Assembly: GCA_937876995.1 (NCBI GenBank)
Contig: CALEFD010000023.1
Location: 1-26,318 of the forward strand
DNA: 26,318 bases
From: an uncultured Bacteroidales bacterium
Lineage (GTDB): Bacteria > Bacteroidota > Bacteroidia > Bacteroidales > Bacteroidaceae
Reading direction: 5' to 3'
Shown here: one piece after another, positions 8,367 through 16,399 of the stretch
Position numbering within the stretch: the stretch's first letter is position 1
How the letters are laid out: each line of letters begins with the position of its first letter
The notes under the pieces: model-generated
The model's database searches: none
What the model was told of the DNA's origin: nothing
The model's input: only the letters and a program-made list of their open reading frames with translations
Made by a program: the position numbers and the translations under genes

Positions 8367-8909
8367 TTAGAACCACTCTACTTCGCCACCCCAGAGTTCA
8401 AGGAAGTGCATAAAGCCTTGGTTGCTGATAACAACACTGGCAGAATTTTCACACGGGTGGAAACTAATGCGTTTAGCACTCTGTAAATCCTTATCTAAGT
8501 AGTATTTTACGGCATGTCCGTTTGGGAACAGTTCTTTAGGCAAAGCATCTACAGGATCTATATCCTTAATAAGTCCGAATGCGCAAACAGAACCGGGATG
8601 AACACCCAAACAGCGCATCATACGCTCTTCCGATGCAAAAGAGAGTTTACCCTGTTTAAGCTGATGTTCCAACCCGTGAATATCAAACTTCTTATGACAC
8701 TCCTGACTAACCAGATAATGACGATTCCCTTTGTGATTTCTGAAAAATAGATTTTTGCAGTGTGTACAATCGCCAAAGTCTTTCCAATATTCAAGAGCCT
8801 CTTCTATAGTGAACAATGGCGGATGTTCAAAAATTTCATAACTTATACCATTAGCTTCAAGAAAATCGAGAGTTCGTTTTCTTAGTGGAATTCTATCGTA
8901 ATCACTCAT
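8367..8909 (-). CDS. ProX/YbaK-family aminoacyl-tRNA editing protein
   Basis: The 180-residue protein belongs to the YbaK/prolyl-tRNA-synthetase-associated domain family (ProX/PrdX type). Visible features are the N-terminal RTLDFLEANGISYEIFEHPP, the CTHCKNLFFRNHKGNRHYL core with the conserved Lys region, and LGVHPGSVCAFGLI. Members hydrolyse wrongly charged tRNA-Pro, usually Ala-tRNA-Pro, in the cytoplasm. Length fits the stand-alone form. Its start overlaps the end of the thiamine pyrophosphokinase gene by 8 nt, so the two are translated from one mRNA. The exact editing substrate cannot be read from sequence. Confidence 0.85.
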   Translation of the reverse strand: MSDYDRIPLRKRTLDFLEANGISYEIFEHPPLFTIEEALEYWKDFGDCTHCKNLFFRNHKGNRHYLVSQECHKKFDIHGLEHQLKQGKLSFASEERMMRCLGVHPGSVCAFGLIKDIDPVDALPKELFPNGHAVKYYLDKDLQSAKRISFHPCENSASVVISNQGFMHFLELWGGEVEWF

Positions 8910-9519
8910 AATTTAAAAACACAAGATAATCGCCATTGGCATTTATACTGAAAGATGTTGATTTACATTCATTCAGTGTTCCTTGCCATAATGCGGTAAA
9001 GTTAAACAATGGATAAACCAATCCTTCCGAACTGAATTCTGTTGCTCCAAACGGGAAGATTGACACCTGCTGTCCGGGAACGCAAGCAAACTCAGTATTT
9101 CCGCTACAAGGGACAAAGCAACCATAATCTGTAAACATTTTTACATTAATACCCTTCCTCATATACTCCAACAAAAGGCTTATATTTCCAATTGTATGGT
9201 CTTCTCTTTTACCTGTTGCACCAATAATTGCAAAACTATTCATTCCCTGTTGCCGTAAAAACCTTACAGTCTTTGTTAAATCATTATCGTCTTGTTCTTC
9301 AATACGATAAATTCTATCTGCGTATTTTTCCTTTAACTGTAAAGAGATGGAATCGCAGTCACCAACTATGACATTCGGTTCAATACCATGTTGGTCCAAT
9401 TGTCTGATTGCCCCATCACAGCAAGCCAAAAAAGAGGCATCAGCAAGTAGCTTCAACGGCCGCTTGGCTGTTGGAAAATCTCCATCTGCCAAAATCACTG
9501 CATCAAAATTGTTCTTCAT
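8902..9519 (-). CDS. Thiamine pyrophosphokinase
   Basis: The 205-residue protein transfers pyrophosphate from ATP to thiamine, giving thiamine diphosphate. Family motifs are ILADGDFP at 9-16, the acidic GDCDS at 53-57, QDDNDLTKT at 77-84 and GATGKREDHTIGN at 100-112, in the usual order. The C-terminal thiamine-binding beta domain follows. Length is typical (about 200-220). The gene is first in a two-gene operon with the ProX-type gene and has a good -7 box 19 nt upstream. No thiamine riboswitch is visible, so thiamine does not obviously control it here. Confidence 0.9.
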   Translation of the reverse strand: MKNNFDAVILADGDFPTAKRPLKLLADASFLACCDGAIRQLDQHGIEPNVIVGDCDSISLQLKEKYADRIYRIEEQDDNDLTKTVRFLRQQGMNSFAIIGATGKREDHTIGNISLLLEYMRKGINVKMFTDYGCFVPCSGNTEFACVPGQQVSIFPFGATEFSSEGLVYPLFNFTALWQGTLNECKSTSFSINANGDYLVFLNYE

Positions 9520-9537
9520 AATTCAATATACTGACTG

Positions 9538-9545
9538 CAAAGTTA
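9538..9545 (-). promoter_or_regulatory. -7 element for the thiamine pyrophosphokinase operon
   Basis: Minus-strand TAACTTTG matches TAnnTTTG exactly and predicts a leader of roughly 10-15 nt. The -33 region is weak. Confidence 0.55.
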
Positions 9546-9580
9546 ATTATTTTCTTTATGGCAAGTTCAAATAAAAGCAG

Positions 9581-9588
9581 TATCTTCG
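9581..9588 (+). promoter_or_regulatory. Possible -7 element for the hydroxyacid dehydrogenase-prfA run
   Basis: TATCTTCG differs from TAnnTTTG at one base and lies ~46 nt before the ATG at 9635, divergent from the minus-strand promoter. Weak -33 region. Confidence 0.4.
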
Positions 9589-9634
9589 CATTTTGAATAC
9601 GCACACGTGCGCGTTTTGGAAAAAATAAATAGAG

Positions 9635-10597
9635 ATGAAGAAAAGAGTGCTTGTCACATACAATATGTTCCGTGCAGGATATGCTGAACTGATAGAAAAG
9701 TTCGATGTAACATTTCCGCCGGAAGGTAGAGAGTCATTTACATACGACGAAGTTTATGAAATGTTGCCTGAATACGATGTTCTGCAATCTATGTTCAATT
9801 TTCCGGTTGACAGAAAGCTTATGGAACGCGGACTTCCACGTCTGCAACTTGTAAGCAACTACGCGGTAGGATTCGACAACATTGACATACCGGTAGCTAC
9901 CGAATTAGGCATAACAGTAACCAACACCCCCGACCCTGTTACAGAACCAACTGCCGATTTGGCTATGGGATTGATACTTGCTGTTGCACGCAGAATTGCA
10001 GATGTCGATAAGAGACTGCGCATACCCGGTGCTCTAACATGGGGATTGCTTGAAAACTTAGGCTATTCCCTATATGGAAAAACTCTGGGCATAATAGGAA
10101 TGGGGCGCATTGGCCAGGCTTTGGCAAGACGTGCCATAGCAAGCGGTATGAAAATCATATACTTTAACAGACATCAGTTAGACAGCAGAATAGAAGCGCT
10201 TTACAACGCAAAATACGTTACACTGGACGAACTCTTTACCACTGCCGATGTAGTTTCAGTAAATGCTCCTCATACAGCAGAGACCACACATATTGTAGAT
10301 GCTCACAGATTGGAACAGATGAAATCTACCGCAATACTTGTGAACACAGCCAGAGGCCCTTTGGTAGATGAATTGGCATTAGCCCAAGCTTTGCAGGAAC
10401 ACAAAATTTACGGCGCAGGTCTGGATGTATTTGAATTTGGTGATAAGGTAAGCCCGGAAATTTTGGCTTGTGATAATGCTGTACTTACACCACATTTAGG
10501 CACACAAACATTCGATGTTCGCAACGAAATGGCCGAACACGTTTCAAAAAACATTATTAACTTTTACGAAGGAGGACCTGTATCAAGGGTTAACTAA
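9635..10597 (+). CDS. D-isomer-specific 2-hydroxyacid dehydrogenase
   Basis: The 320-residue protein has the two-domain fold of the family. The NAD-binding motif GIIGMGRIG is at 152-160, the substrate Arg in NTARG is R240, and the catalytic His in TPHLGT is H287. Members reduce 2-keto acids such as glyoxylate or hydroxypyruvate, or oxidise 3-phosphoglycerate. The sequence resembles glyoxylate/hydroxypyruvate reductases and lacks the ACT domain of long SerA proteins. Oddly, where the family usually has GLDVFExEP, this protein reads GLDVFEFGD, so the usual catalytic Glu position (269) is Gly. Substrate is uncertain. It ends 1 nt before prfA, so the two are probably co-transcribed. Confidence 0.85.
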   Translation: MKKRVLVTYNMFRAGYAELIEKFDVTFPPEGRESFTYDEVYEMLPEYDVLQSMFNFPVDRKLMERGLPRLQLVSNYAVGFDNIDIPVATELGITVTNTPDPVTEPTADLAMGLILAVARRIADVDKRLRIPGALTWGLLENLGYSLYGKTLGIIGMGRIGQALARRAIASGMKIIYFNRHQLDSRIEALYNAKYVTLDELFTTADVVSVNAPHTAETTHIVDAHRLEQMKSTAILVNTARGPLVDELALAQALQEHKIYGAGLDVFEFGDKVSPEILACDNAVLTPHLGTQTFDVRNEMAEHVSKNIINFYEGGPVSRVN

Positions 10598-10598
10598 T

Positions 10599-11708
10599 AT
10601 GGCAGCAGATGGATTATTAGAAAAATTAGATGGTTTAGAAGCACGTTTCCAAGAAATAAGCCTGCTTATAACCGACCCTGCCGTAATAGCAGATATGAAA
10701 CGATTTGTGCGTTTGAACAGGGAGTATAGAGATTTAGAACCCGTAGTTGAGGCACGCAAAGAGTATATACAATTAAATAGCAACATACAACAAGCCAAAG
10801 AGTTGTATGCATCGGAACAAGATGCAGAAATGCGTCTTATGGCACGCGAAGAGTTAGATTCTTGCACCAAACAACTGGAAGAACTGCAAGAACAGATTAA
10901 GCAGATGCTTATTCCCAAAGACCCTCAGGACAACAAAAATGTTATTATGGAGATACGAGGCGGTACAGGTGGCGACGAAGCTGCAATTTTTGCAGGCGAC
11001 CTATACCGTATGTATTCAAAATACTGCGAACAAAAAGGTTGGAAAACAGCAGTATCAAACTGTTCAGAAGGAACTTCAGGCGGCTTTAAGGAGATAGTAT
11101 TTACTGTTACAGGCGAAAATGTTTATGGGACCTTGAAATAGGAATCGGGAGTACATCGTGTACAACGTGTACCTGCAACCGAAACACAAGGACGCATACA
11201 TACATCGGCAGCAACAGTTGCCGTACTACCCGAAGCCGATGCATTCGAAGTAGAGATCAATGAAGGTGAAATAAAGTGGGACACATTCCGAAGCGGTGGT
11301 GCCGGAGGTCAGAATGTAAACAAAGTGGAATCGGGCGTTCGACTACGTTACAACTGGAAAAACCCCAACACCGGCGTGGTAGAAGAGATTCTTATTGAAT
11401 GTACCGAAACCCGCGACCAACCCAAGAACAAGGAACGTGCCCTATCCCGCTTGCGTACAATGATTTATGATCGCGAACATCAGAAGTATATAGACGATAT
11501 TGCCGCCAAACGCAAAACAATGGTATCTACAGGCGACAGATCGGCAAAAATCAGAACCTATAACTATCCGCAAGGACGAATTACCGATCATCGCATAAAC
11601 TACACCATATACAATCTGCCTGCATTTATGGATGGCGATATTCAGGATTGCATAGACCAACTTACAGTAGCGGAAAATGCAGAACGCATGAAAGAGGCAG
11701 AACTTTAA
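10599..11708 (+). CDS. prfA: Peptide chain release factor 1, interrupted by an in-frame UAG
   Basis: RF1 recognises UAA and UAG in the ribosomal A site and triggers release of the peptide. Residues 1-180 hold the coiled-coil domain 1 and the GGTGGDEAAIFAGDLYRMY part of domain 2. Codon 181 is TAG. The same frame then continues without fault: ESGVHRVQRVPAT with the PAT tripeptide at 192-194, HTSAATVAV, SGGAGGQNVNK with GGQ at 236-238, and the usual C-terminus, to TAA at 11706-11708. Total length is 369 codons counting the UAG, normal for Bacteroidales. Codon 181 is Phe or Tyr in typical RF1. The start at 10599 was chosen because an RF1 N-terminus begins there; the earlier ATG at 10515 lies inside the dehydrogenase. 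Termination at the UAG would leave 180 residues lacking PAT and GGQ, surely inactive. Confidence 0.9.
11139..11141 (+). other. In-frame UAG inside prfA (codon 181)
   Basis: The codons read TTG AAA TAG GAA TCG GGA. No base is gained or lost, since both halves are in the same frame. RF1 is itself the factor that reads UAG. Tyr codons TAT and TAC differ from TAG only at the third base. The site could be a mutation, a sequencing error or a regulatory readthrough point. Confidence 0.92.
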
Positions 11709-11734
11709 CAGCAAACAAAAAAAATTATAATGAT

Positions 11735-12547
11735 ATGACTAGAGAAGAGTTATTTGAAAACATCAAGAGAAAAAAATCATTTCTTTGCGTAGGTCTGGAC
11801 ACAGACATTAAAAAGATTCCGGAACACTTGCTCAAAGAGGAAGACCCGATATTTTCATTCAACAAAGCCATTATTGATGCAACAGCCGAATACTGTATTG
11901 CTTACAAACCAAATCTGGCTTTTTACGAAAGTGGTGGTCTGAAAGGCATTCAATCTCTGTACAAGACAATAGAATACATTCGTACAAACTACCCTGACCA
12001 GTTTATCATAGCCGATGCCAAACGTGGCGATATAGGAAACACAGCAGCCATGTATGCCGATTCATTCTTCAACGAAATGCAGGTAGATTCTGTAACCGTT
12101 GCACCATATATGGGAAAAGACAGTGTAACTCCATTTTTGGGATACGATGGCAAATGGGTTATTCTACTGGCTCTGACCAGCAACCCCGGCGCTGAAGATT
12201 TCCAATATACCACCGATACAGACGGAACCCCACTCTATCAGAAGGTTCTGAAACGCTCTTTGGAATGGGCAAATGCCGACAATATGATGTACGTGGTAGG
12301 CGCTACCAGAGCTGCAATGCTGGCAGATATCCGTAAAATTGTACCAGATAGTTTCCTACTTGTTCCCGGTGTTGGCGCGCAAGGTGGTTCACTGGAAGAG
12401 GTTTGCAAATACGGTATGAACAGCCAATGCGGACTGATAGTAAACAGCAGTCGTGCCATTATCTATGCCGATAAGAGCGAAAATTTTGCACAGGTAGCCG
12501 GTGAAAAAGCAAAGGAGGTACAGCAACAGATGGCCACATTTCTTTAA
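11735..12547 (+). CDS. pyrF: Orotidine 5'-phosphate decarboxylase
   Basis: The 270-residue enzyme decarboxylates OMP to UMP, the last step of pyrimidine synthesis. It is of the longer bacterial subtype. The motifs CVGLDTDIKKIP, KPNLAFYESGG, the catalytic DAKRGDIGNTA at about residues 88-98, and the phosphate-binding VPGVGAQGG near the end are all present. The ATG at 11735 is preferred: an earlier ATG at 11648 in the same frame lies inside prfA and adds non-homologous residues. It follows the prfA stop by 26 nt and lies upstream of lpxD, probably in the same transcript. Confidence 0.93.
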   Translation: MTREELFENIKRKKSFLCVGLDTDIKKIPEHLLKEEDPIFSFNKAIIDATAEYCIAYKPNLAFYESGGLKGIQSLYKTIEYIRTNYPDQFIIADAKRGDIGNTAAMYADSFFNEMQVDSVTVAPYMGKDSVTPFLGYDGKWVILLALTSNPGAEDFQYTTDTDGTPLYQKVLKRSLEWANADNMMYVVGATRAAMLADIRKIVPDSFLLVPGVGAQGGSLEEVCKYGMNSQCGLIVNSSRAIIYADKSENFAQVAGEKAKEVQQQMATFL

Positions 12548-12573
12548 TTGGTACTAACAATTCATTACATTTG
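12543..12573 (+). promoter_or_regulatory. Promoter of lpxD, nearly leaderless
   Basis: TACATTTG at 12566-12573 matches TAnnTTTG exactly. TTTA at 12543-12546, over the end of pyrF, sits 19 nt upstream as a near-match to the -33 TTTG. The predicted start of transcription falls at or within a few nt of the ATG at 12579, so the transcript may have almost no leader. Confidence 0.55.
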
Positions 12574-12578
12574 CAGAT

Positions 12579-13625
12579 ATGGAATTTACAGCAGGACAGA
12601 TTGCCGAATTTCTAAATGGCGAAGTCATTGGCAATAAAGAGGCAAAAGTATGGACATTTGCAAAAATTGAAGAGGGAACAACAGGAGCTTTGTCGTTCCT
12701 GTCCAATATGAAGTATGCCCAATATCTATATGAAACAAAATCCAGCATAGTACTTGTAAATAGCGATTTCGAACCGGAGCAACCGGTAGAAGCCACACTC
12801 ATTAAAGTAGCTAATGCATATCAGGCCATAGCGCAATTGTTGCAACTATACGAATCAATGAAGCCTAAAAAAAGCGGTATCAGCCCTATGGCATGCATAT
12901 CGGGTAGTGCAACTATAGGCAACAACGTCTATATAGGACCATTTGCCTACGTAGGCGATAACGCAATAATAGGAGACAACTGTCAAATCTATCCACACGC
13001 AAACATAGGCGACGGTGTAAAGATAGGTTCAGACACAATCCTCTACCCAAACGCAACCATTTATCAGGGCTGTAAAGTAGGCAACCGTTGCATTTTGCAT
13101 GCAGGCTGTGTAATTGGTGCCGATGGATTTGGTTTTGCTCCTGCTGAAGGAGGATATTCAAAAATACCTCAAATAGGTATAGTAGAACTGGAAGACGATG
13201 TTGAAATAGGCGCAAACGCATGCGTTGACCGTGCCACAATGGGACGCACCATCATACACCATGGTGTAAAGTTGGACAATATGGTTCAGATAGGTCACAA
13301 CGTAGAGATTGGCAACGACACTGTTATGTCAGCACAATGCGGTGTAGCCGGTTCAGCCAAAGTGGGTAGCTGGAGTATGTTTGGTGGCCAGTGCGGTATA
13401 GCCGGACATATAAAATTGGGTGACCGCCTGAACGTAGGTGCCCAATCGGGTATTCCCGGACCGGAAAAAGGTGACCAAACACTTATGGGCTATCCGGCCA
13501 TAGATCACAGAAAATTTGCCAGATCGGCAGTTATATATAAGAAACTTCCTGAAATGTATTCGCAGATAGGCGCACTTCAGAAAGAGATAGATAGTTTAAA
13601 AAAGAGACTTGAGGAGAAGATATGA
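12579..13625 (+). CDS. lpxD: UDP-3-O-acylglucosamine N-acyltransferase
   Basis: The 348-residue cytoplasmic enzyme adds the second 3-hydroxyacyl chain in lipid A synthesis. The N-terminal uridine-binding domain (about 1-100) is followed by a left-handed beta-helix of hexapeptide repeats (GNNVYIGPFAYVGDNAIIGD and on). The catalytic His is expected in HHGVKLDNMVQIGHN near residues 226-240. A C-terminal coiled helix (about 320-345) is normal for LpxD trimers. The TGA stop overlaps the lpxC start (ATGA), which suggests translational coupling. Confidence 0.95.
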   Translation: MEFTAGQIAEFLNGEVIGNKEAKVWTFAKIEEGTTGALSFLSNMKYAQYLYETKSSIVLVNSDFEPEQPVEATLIKVANAYQAIAQLLQLYESMKPKKSGISPMACISGSATIGNNVYIGPFAYVGDNAIIGDNCQIYPHANIGDGVKIGSDTILYPNATIYQGCKVGNRCILHAGCVIGADGFGFAPAEGGYSKIPQIGIVELEDDVEIGANACVDRATMGRTIIHHGVKLDNMVQIGHNVEIGNDTVMSAQCGVAGSAKVGSWSMFGGQCGIAGHIKLGDRLNVGAQSGIPGPEKGDQTLMGYPAIDHRKFARSAVIYKKLPEMYSQIGALQKEIDSLKKRLEEKI

Positions 13626-15013
13626 TGTACAAACAGAAGACCCTAAAAGATAGTTTTTCTCTTAGTGGTAAAGGACTACACACCGGACTTGATTTGACAG
13701 TAACTTTCAAACCGGCTCCGGCAGACTACGGATATAAAATACAGCGAATAGACCTTGACAGCCAGCCTGTAATAGACGCAGTTGCAGAAAATGTACGCGA
13801 AACCCAGCGAGGTACAGTACTATTCAAGGGAAACGCTAAGGTTAGCACCGTAGAACACGCATTAGCAGCACTTTATGCCGCAGGTATTGACAACTGTCAC
13901 ATAGAAGTAAACGGACCGGAATTTCCTATTTTGGACGGTAGCGCCATATACTATGTAGAAAATATCCAACGTGTAGGTATAAAGGAACAGGATGCTCTAA
14001 AAGATTTCTACGTTGTAAAAAACAAGATAGAGATTAAAGATGAAACTACAGGTTCATCAATCATAATGTTGCCCGATGAAGAGTTCAGCGTAAACGTACT
14101 GATTTCTTTCGATTCAGAGGTACTTTACAACCAGTACGCATCATTGGACGATATGAATAACTTCCCTACTGAAATTGCAAGCAGCCGTACATTCGTCTTT
14201 GTAAGAGAATTGGAACCACTGCTTGGTGTAGGCTTAATAAAGGGTGGCGATCTGGACAATGCCATAGTAATATATGAGCGAGAAATGTCTCAGGAAAGAT
14301 ACGATAAACTGGCAGAAGTAATGGGTGTACCAAAAATGGATGCAAAAAAACTGGGATACATTATGCACAAGCCTCTTACATGGCCAAACGAACCGGCACG
14401 CCATAAACTACTAGACATTATTGGCGATCTGGCGCTGATAGGCAAACCCATTAAAGGACGCATCATTGCAACACGCCCCGGACACACTATCAACAACAAG
14501 TTTGCACGTGCTATACGCAAGAATATAAAACTCAACGATGCACAATCGCCTGCATATAACCCGTCGGCAACACCCGTAATGAATGTGGAACAGATAATGG
14601 AGGCCCTGCCCCACCGTTTCCCATTCTTGTTACTCGACAAGGTTATAACCCTGACCGATCTCTATGCAGAGGGTGTGAAGAATGTAACAAATGACGAACC
14701 GTTCTTCCAGGGTCACTTCCCTATGCAGCCTGTTATGCCGGGTGTCCTCATTATAGAGGCTATGGCACAGTTGGGTGGAACATTGGCACTGCAATATACG
14801 GACGATCCAACTAAGTACACACCACTGTTCGTAAAGATTGACAACGCCAAATTCCGCCACTCGGTAGTGCCGGGCGATACCCTGTTGATGCGTGCTGTAA
14901 GAGTAGCACCAATGCGTCATAACATATTATCACTCAAAGGATTCAGCTTCGTTGGTGATAAATTGGTTGCAGAAGCTGAATTTATGGTTCAACTAATAAA
15001 AAACGAAGAATAA
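13622..15013 (+). CDS. lpxC/fabZ: LpxC-FabZ fusion: UDP-3-O-acyl-GlcNAc deacetylase / hydroxyacyl-ACP dehydratase
   Basis: This is a 463-residue two-enzyme protein. Residues 1-310 are LpxC, the zinc deacetylase committing lipid A synthesis: zinc ligands are H79 in STVEHALAAL and the His and Asp of HKLLDIIGDLAL, with the later His in RPGHTINN. Residues about 318-463 are FabZ, with PHRFPFLLLDKV and the catalytic His and Glu in GHFPMQPVMPGVLIIEAMAQ. The fusion is known across Bacteroidetes and is not an assembly fault. Joining the two puts lipid A commitment and fatty acid elongation, which share a precursor, at equal level. The stop overlaps the lpxA start by 1 nt (TAATG). Confidence 0.95.
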   Translation: MMYKQKTLKDSFSLSGKGLHTGLDLTVTFKPAPADYGYKIQRIDLDSQPVIDAVAENVRETQRGTVLFKGNAKVSTVEHALAALYAAGIDNCHIEVNGPEFPILDGSAIYYVENIQRVGIKEQDALKDFYVVKNKIEIKDETTGSSIIMLPDEEFSVNVLISFDSEVLYNQYASLDDMNNFPTEIASSRTFVFVRELEPLLGVGLIKGGDLDNAIVIYEREMSQERYDKLAEVMGVPKMDAKKLGYIMHKPLTWPNEPARHKLLDIIGDLALIGKPIKGRIIATRPGHTINNKFARAIRKNIKLNDAQSPAYNPSATPVMNVEQIMEALPHRFPFLLLDKVITLTDLYAEGVKNVTNDEPFFQGHFPMQPVMPGVLIIEAMAQLGGTLALQYTDDPTKYTPLFVKIDNAKFRHSVVPGDTLLMRAVRVAPMRHNILSLKGFSFVGDKLVAEAEFMVQLIKNEE

Positions 15014-15786
15014 TGATAAGTCCTTTAGCATACGTCGATCCTTCCGCACAGATTGGCGAAAACGTAGAAATAGGTCCATTTGCCTACATAGACAAAAACG
15101 TAATAATAGGCGACAACAATGTAATTATGCCCCATGCAAGTATAATGTATGGTTCACGTATTGGTAATGGAAACACCATTCACAATGGTGCTGTAATAGG
15201 TGGAATACCACAAGATTTGAAGTTTATTGGCGAAGATACAACTGCCGAAATAGGCAATAACAACCGCATACGCGAAAATGTTACCATAAATCGCGGAACA
15301 GCCTCCAGAGGCAAAACCGTTGTTGGCAACAACAACCTGCTTATGGAGAATATGCACGTAGCTCATGACTGCATAGTAGGTAACAACTGTATATTCGGAA
15401 ACAGCACAAAACTGGCAGGCGAAGTAATAGTAGATGACCATGCAACACTTAGCGCTTGCGTACTTGTACATCAGTTCTGCCATATAGGCGGTTATGTAAT
15501 GGTACAGGGCGGTTCAGGTTGTAGCAAAGACATACCACCGTATGTAATGTGCGGACGTCATCCGGTTGCATATATGGGTATAAACTTAGTAAGATTACGC
15601 AGAGAGGGCTATTCAAAAGAGGTTATAGATGCCATTCACAACGCATATCGCATGATATACCAGAGCGGAATGAACGTATCTATGGCAATAGCTGCCCTAA
15701 AAGAATCGGAACTTATAGAGAACAAAGAGGTGAAGTACATAGTAGATTTCATTCAGAGTTCCGAACGTGGTATAATTAGAGATTAA
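15013..15786 (+). CDS. lpxA: Acyl-ACP-UDP-N-acetylglucosamine O-acyltransferase
   Basis: The 257-residue enzyme makes the first lipid A acyl transfer, to the 3-OH of UDP-GlcNAc. It is a trimeric left-handed beta-helix built from hexapeptide repeats (IGENVEIGPFAYI, VIIGDNNVIMPHA). The catalytic His lies in MENMHVAHDCIVGNN near residue 120, and a helical C-terminal domain starts near 190 (MGINLVRLRREG). Length is typical of LpxA. It is the third enzyme of a tightly overlapping set; the conserved order lpxD-lpxC/fabZ-lpxA supports co-regulation of lipid A synthesis. Confidence 0.95.
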   Translation: MISPLAYVDPSAQIGENVEIGPFAYIDKNVIIGDNNVIMPHASIMYGSRIGNGNTIHNGAVIGGIPQDLKFIGEDTTAEIGNNNRIRENVTINRGTASRGKTVVGNNNLLMENMHVAHDCIVGNNCIFGNSTKLAGEVIVDDHATLSACVLVHQFCHIGGYVMVQGGSGCSKDIPPYVMCGRHPVAYMGINLVRLRREGYSKEVIDAIHNAYRMIYQSGMNVSMAIAALKESELIENKEVKYIVDFIQSSERGIIRD

Positions 15787-15803
15787 CTAACAATCAAGAC
15801 TAT

Positions 15804-16367
15804 ATGATATACAGATTTATTTTTGTATCAGACGAAGTTGATAACTTTTACCGAGAAATCCAGATAGATTCAGAAGCATCATTTTTGGATTTTCACAAAG
15901 CTATTCTTGAATCGGTAGGTTATCCTGATGATCAGATGACATCATTCTTTATATGTGAAGACAACTGGGAAAAACGTGAAGAGATAACCCGCGAAGAGAT
16001 GAACACCAGTTCAGAAATAGACAATTGGGTTATGGAGTCCACCCCACTGAGCGAACTTATTGAGGACGAAAAGCAGAGACTTATATATGTATTCGATCCG
16101 CTGACAGACCGCTGTTTCTTCATAGAACTGAAAGAGATTTCATACGGCAAATCTTTAGATAAAGCAGTTTGCACAGGCAGAGGTGGCGAAGCTCCAAAAC
16201 AGCTTATAGATTTTGATGCAATCAGTGCATCTACCACATCGCTTGACATAGACGAAAACTTCTATGGTGACGAAGATTTCGATTCAGAAGACCTTGATAT
16301 GGACGGATTCGATATGGGAGGTGGCAGTGGAGAGGTTACTCTGGATTCACTTGACGATCTCTATTGA
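15804..16367 (+). CDS. PRiA4_ORF3-family protein of unknown role
   Basis: The 187-residue protein has an N-terminal domain (about 1-140) resembling the family named after plasmid pRiA4b ORF-3, which is annotated in many Bacteroidetes as an IS1096 TnpR-like passenger protein. Support is the opening IYRFIFVSDEVDNFYREIQI with LDFHKAIL following, and the TSFFICEDNWEKREEI segment. The last ~45 residues are strongly acidic and low in complexity (DEDFDSEDLDMDGFDMGGG). No transposase or repeat is near, so the mobile-element label looks misleading. The gene sits 17 nt after lpxA and 32 nt before miaA, a housekeeping setting. Its function is unknown to me. Confidence 0.6.
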   Translation: MIYRFIFVSDEVDNFYREIQIDSEASFLDFHKAILESVGYPDDQMTSFFICEDNWEKREEITREEMNTSSEIDNWVMESTPLSELIEDEKQRLIYVFDPLTDRCFFIELKEISYGKSLDKAVCTGRGGEAPKQLIDFDAISASTTSLDIDENFYGDEDFDSEDLDMDGFDMGGGSGEVTLDSLDDLY

Positions 16368-16399
16368 TTGGTTGGTATTAGTAACCATACAGGCTGTTT

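Noticed and set aside
10515..10598. Earlier start for prfA
   Set aside because: It lies inside the dehydrogenase gene; the RF1 N-terminus begins at 10599.
10599..11708. Frameshift in prfA
   Set aside because: The parts before and after the stop are in the same frame with no base gained or lost; only one codon is affected.
11325..11708. Separate small gene starting with GTG at 11325
   Set aside because: It is the C-terminal third of RF1 in the prfA frame; no start signals precede it.
11648..11734. Longer N-terminus for pyrF
   Set aside because: The extra residues come from the end of prfA in another frame and do not resemble OMP decarboxylase.
13622..15013. lpxC-fabZ joining as an assembly error
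   Set aside because: The fusion is well known in Bacteroidetes and both enzyme domains are complete.
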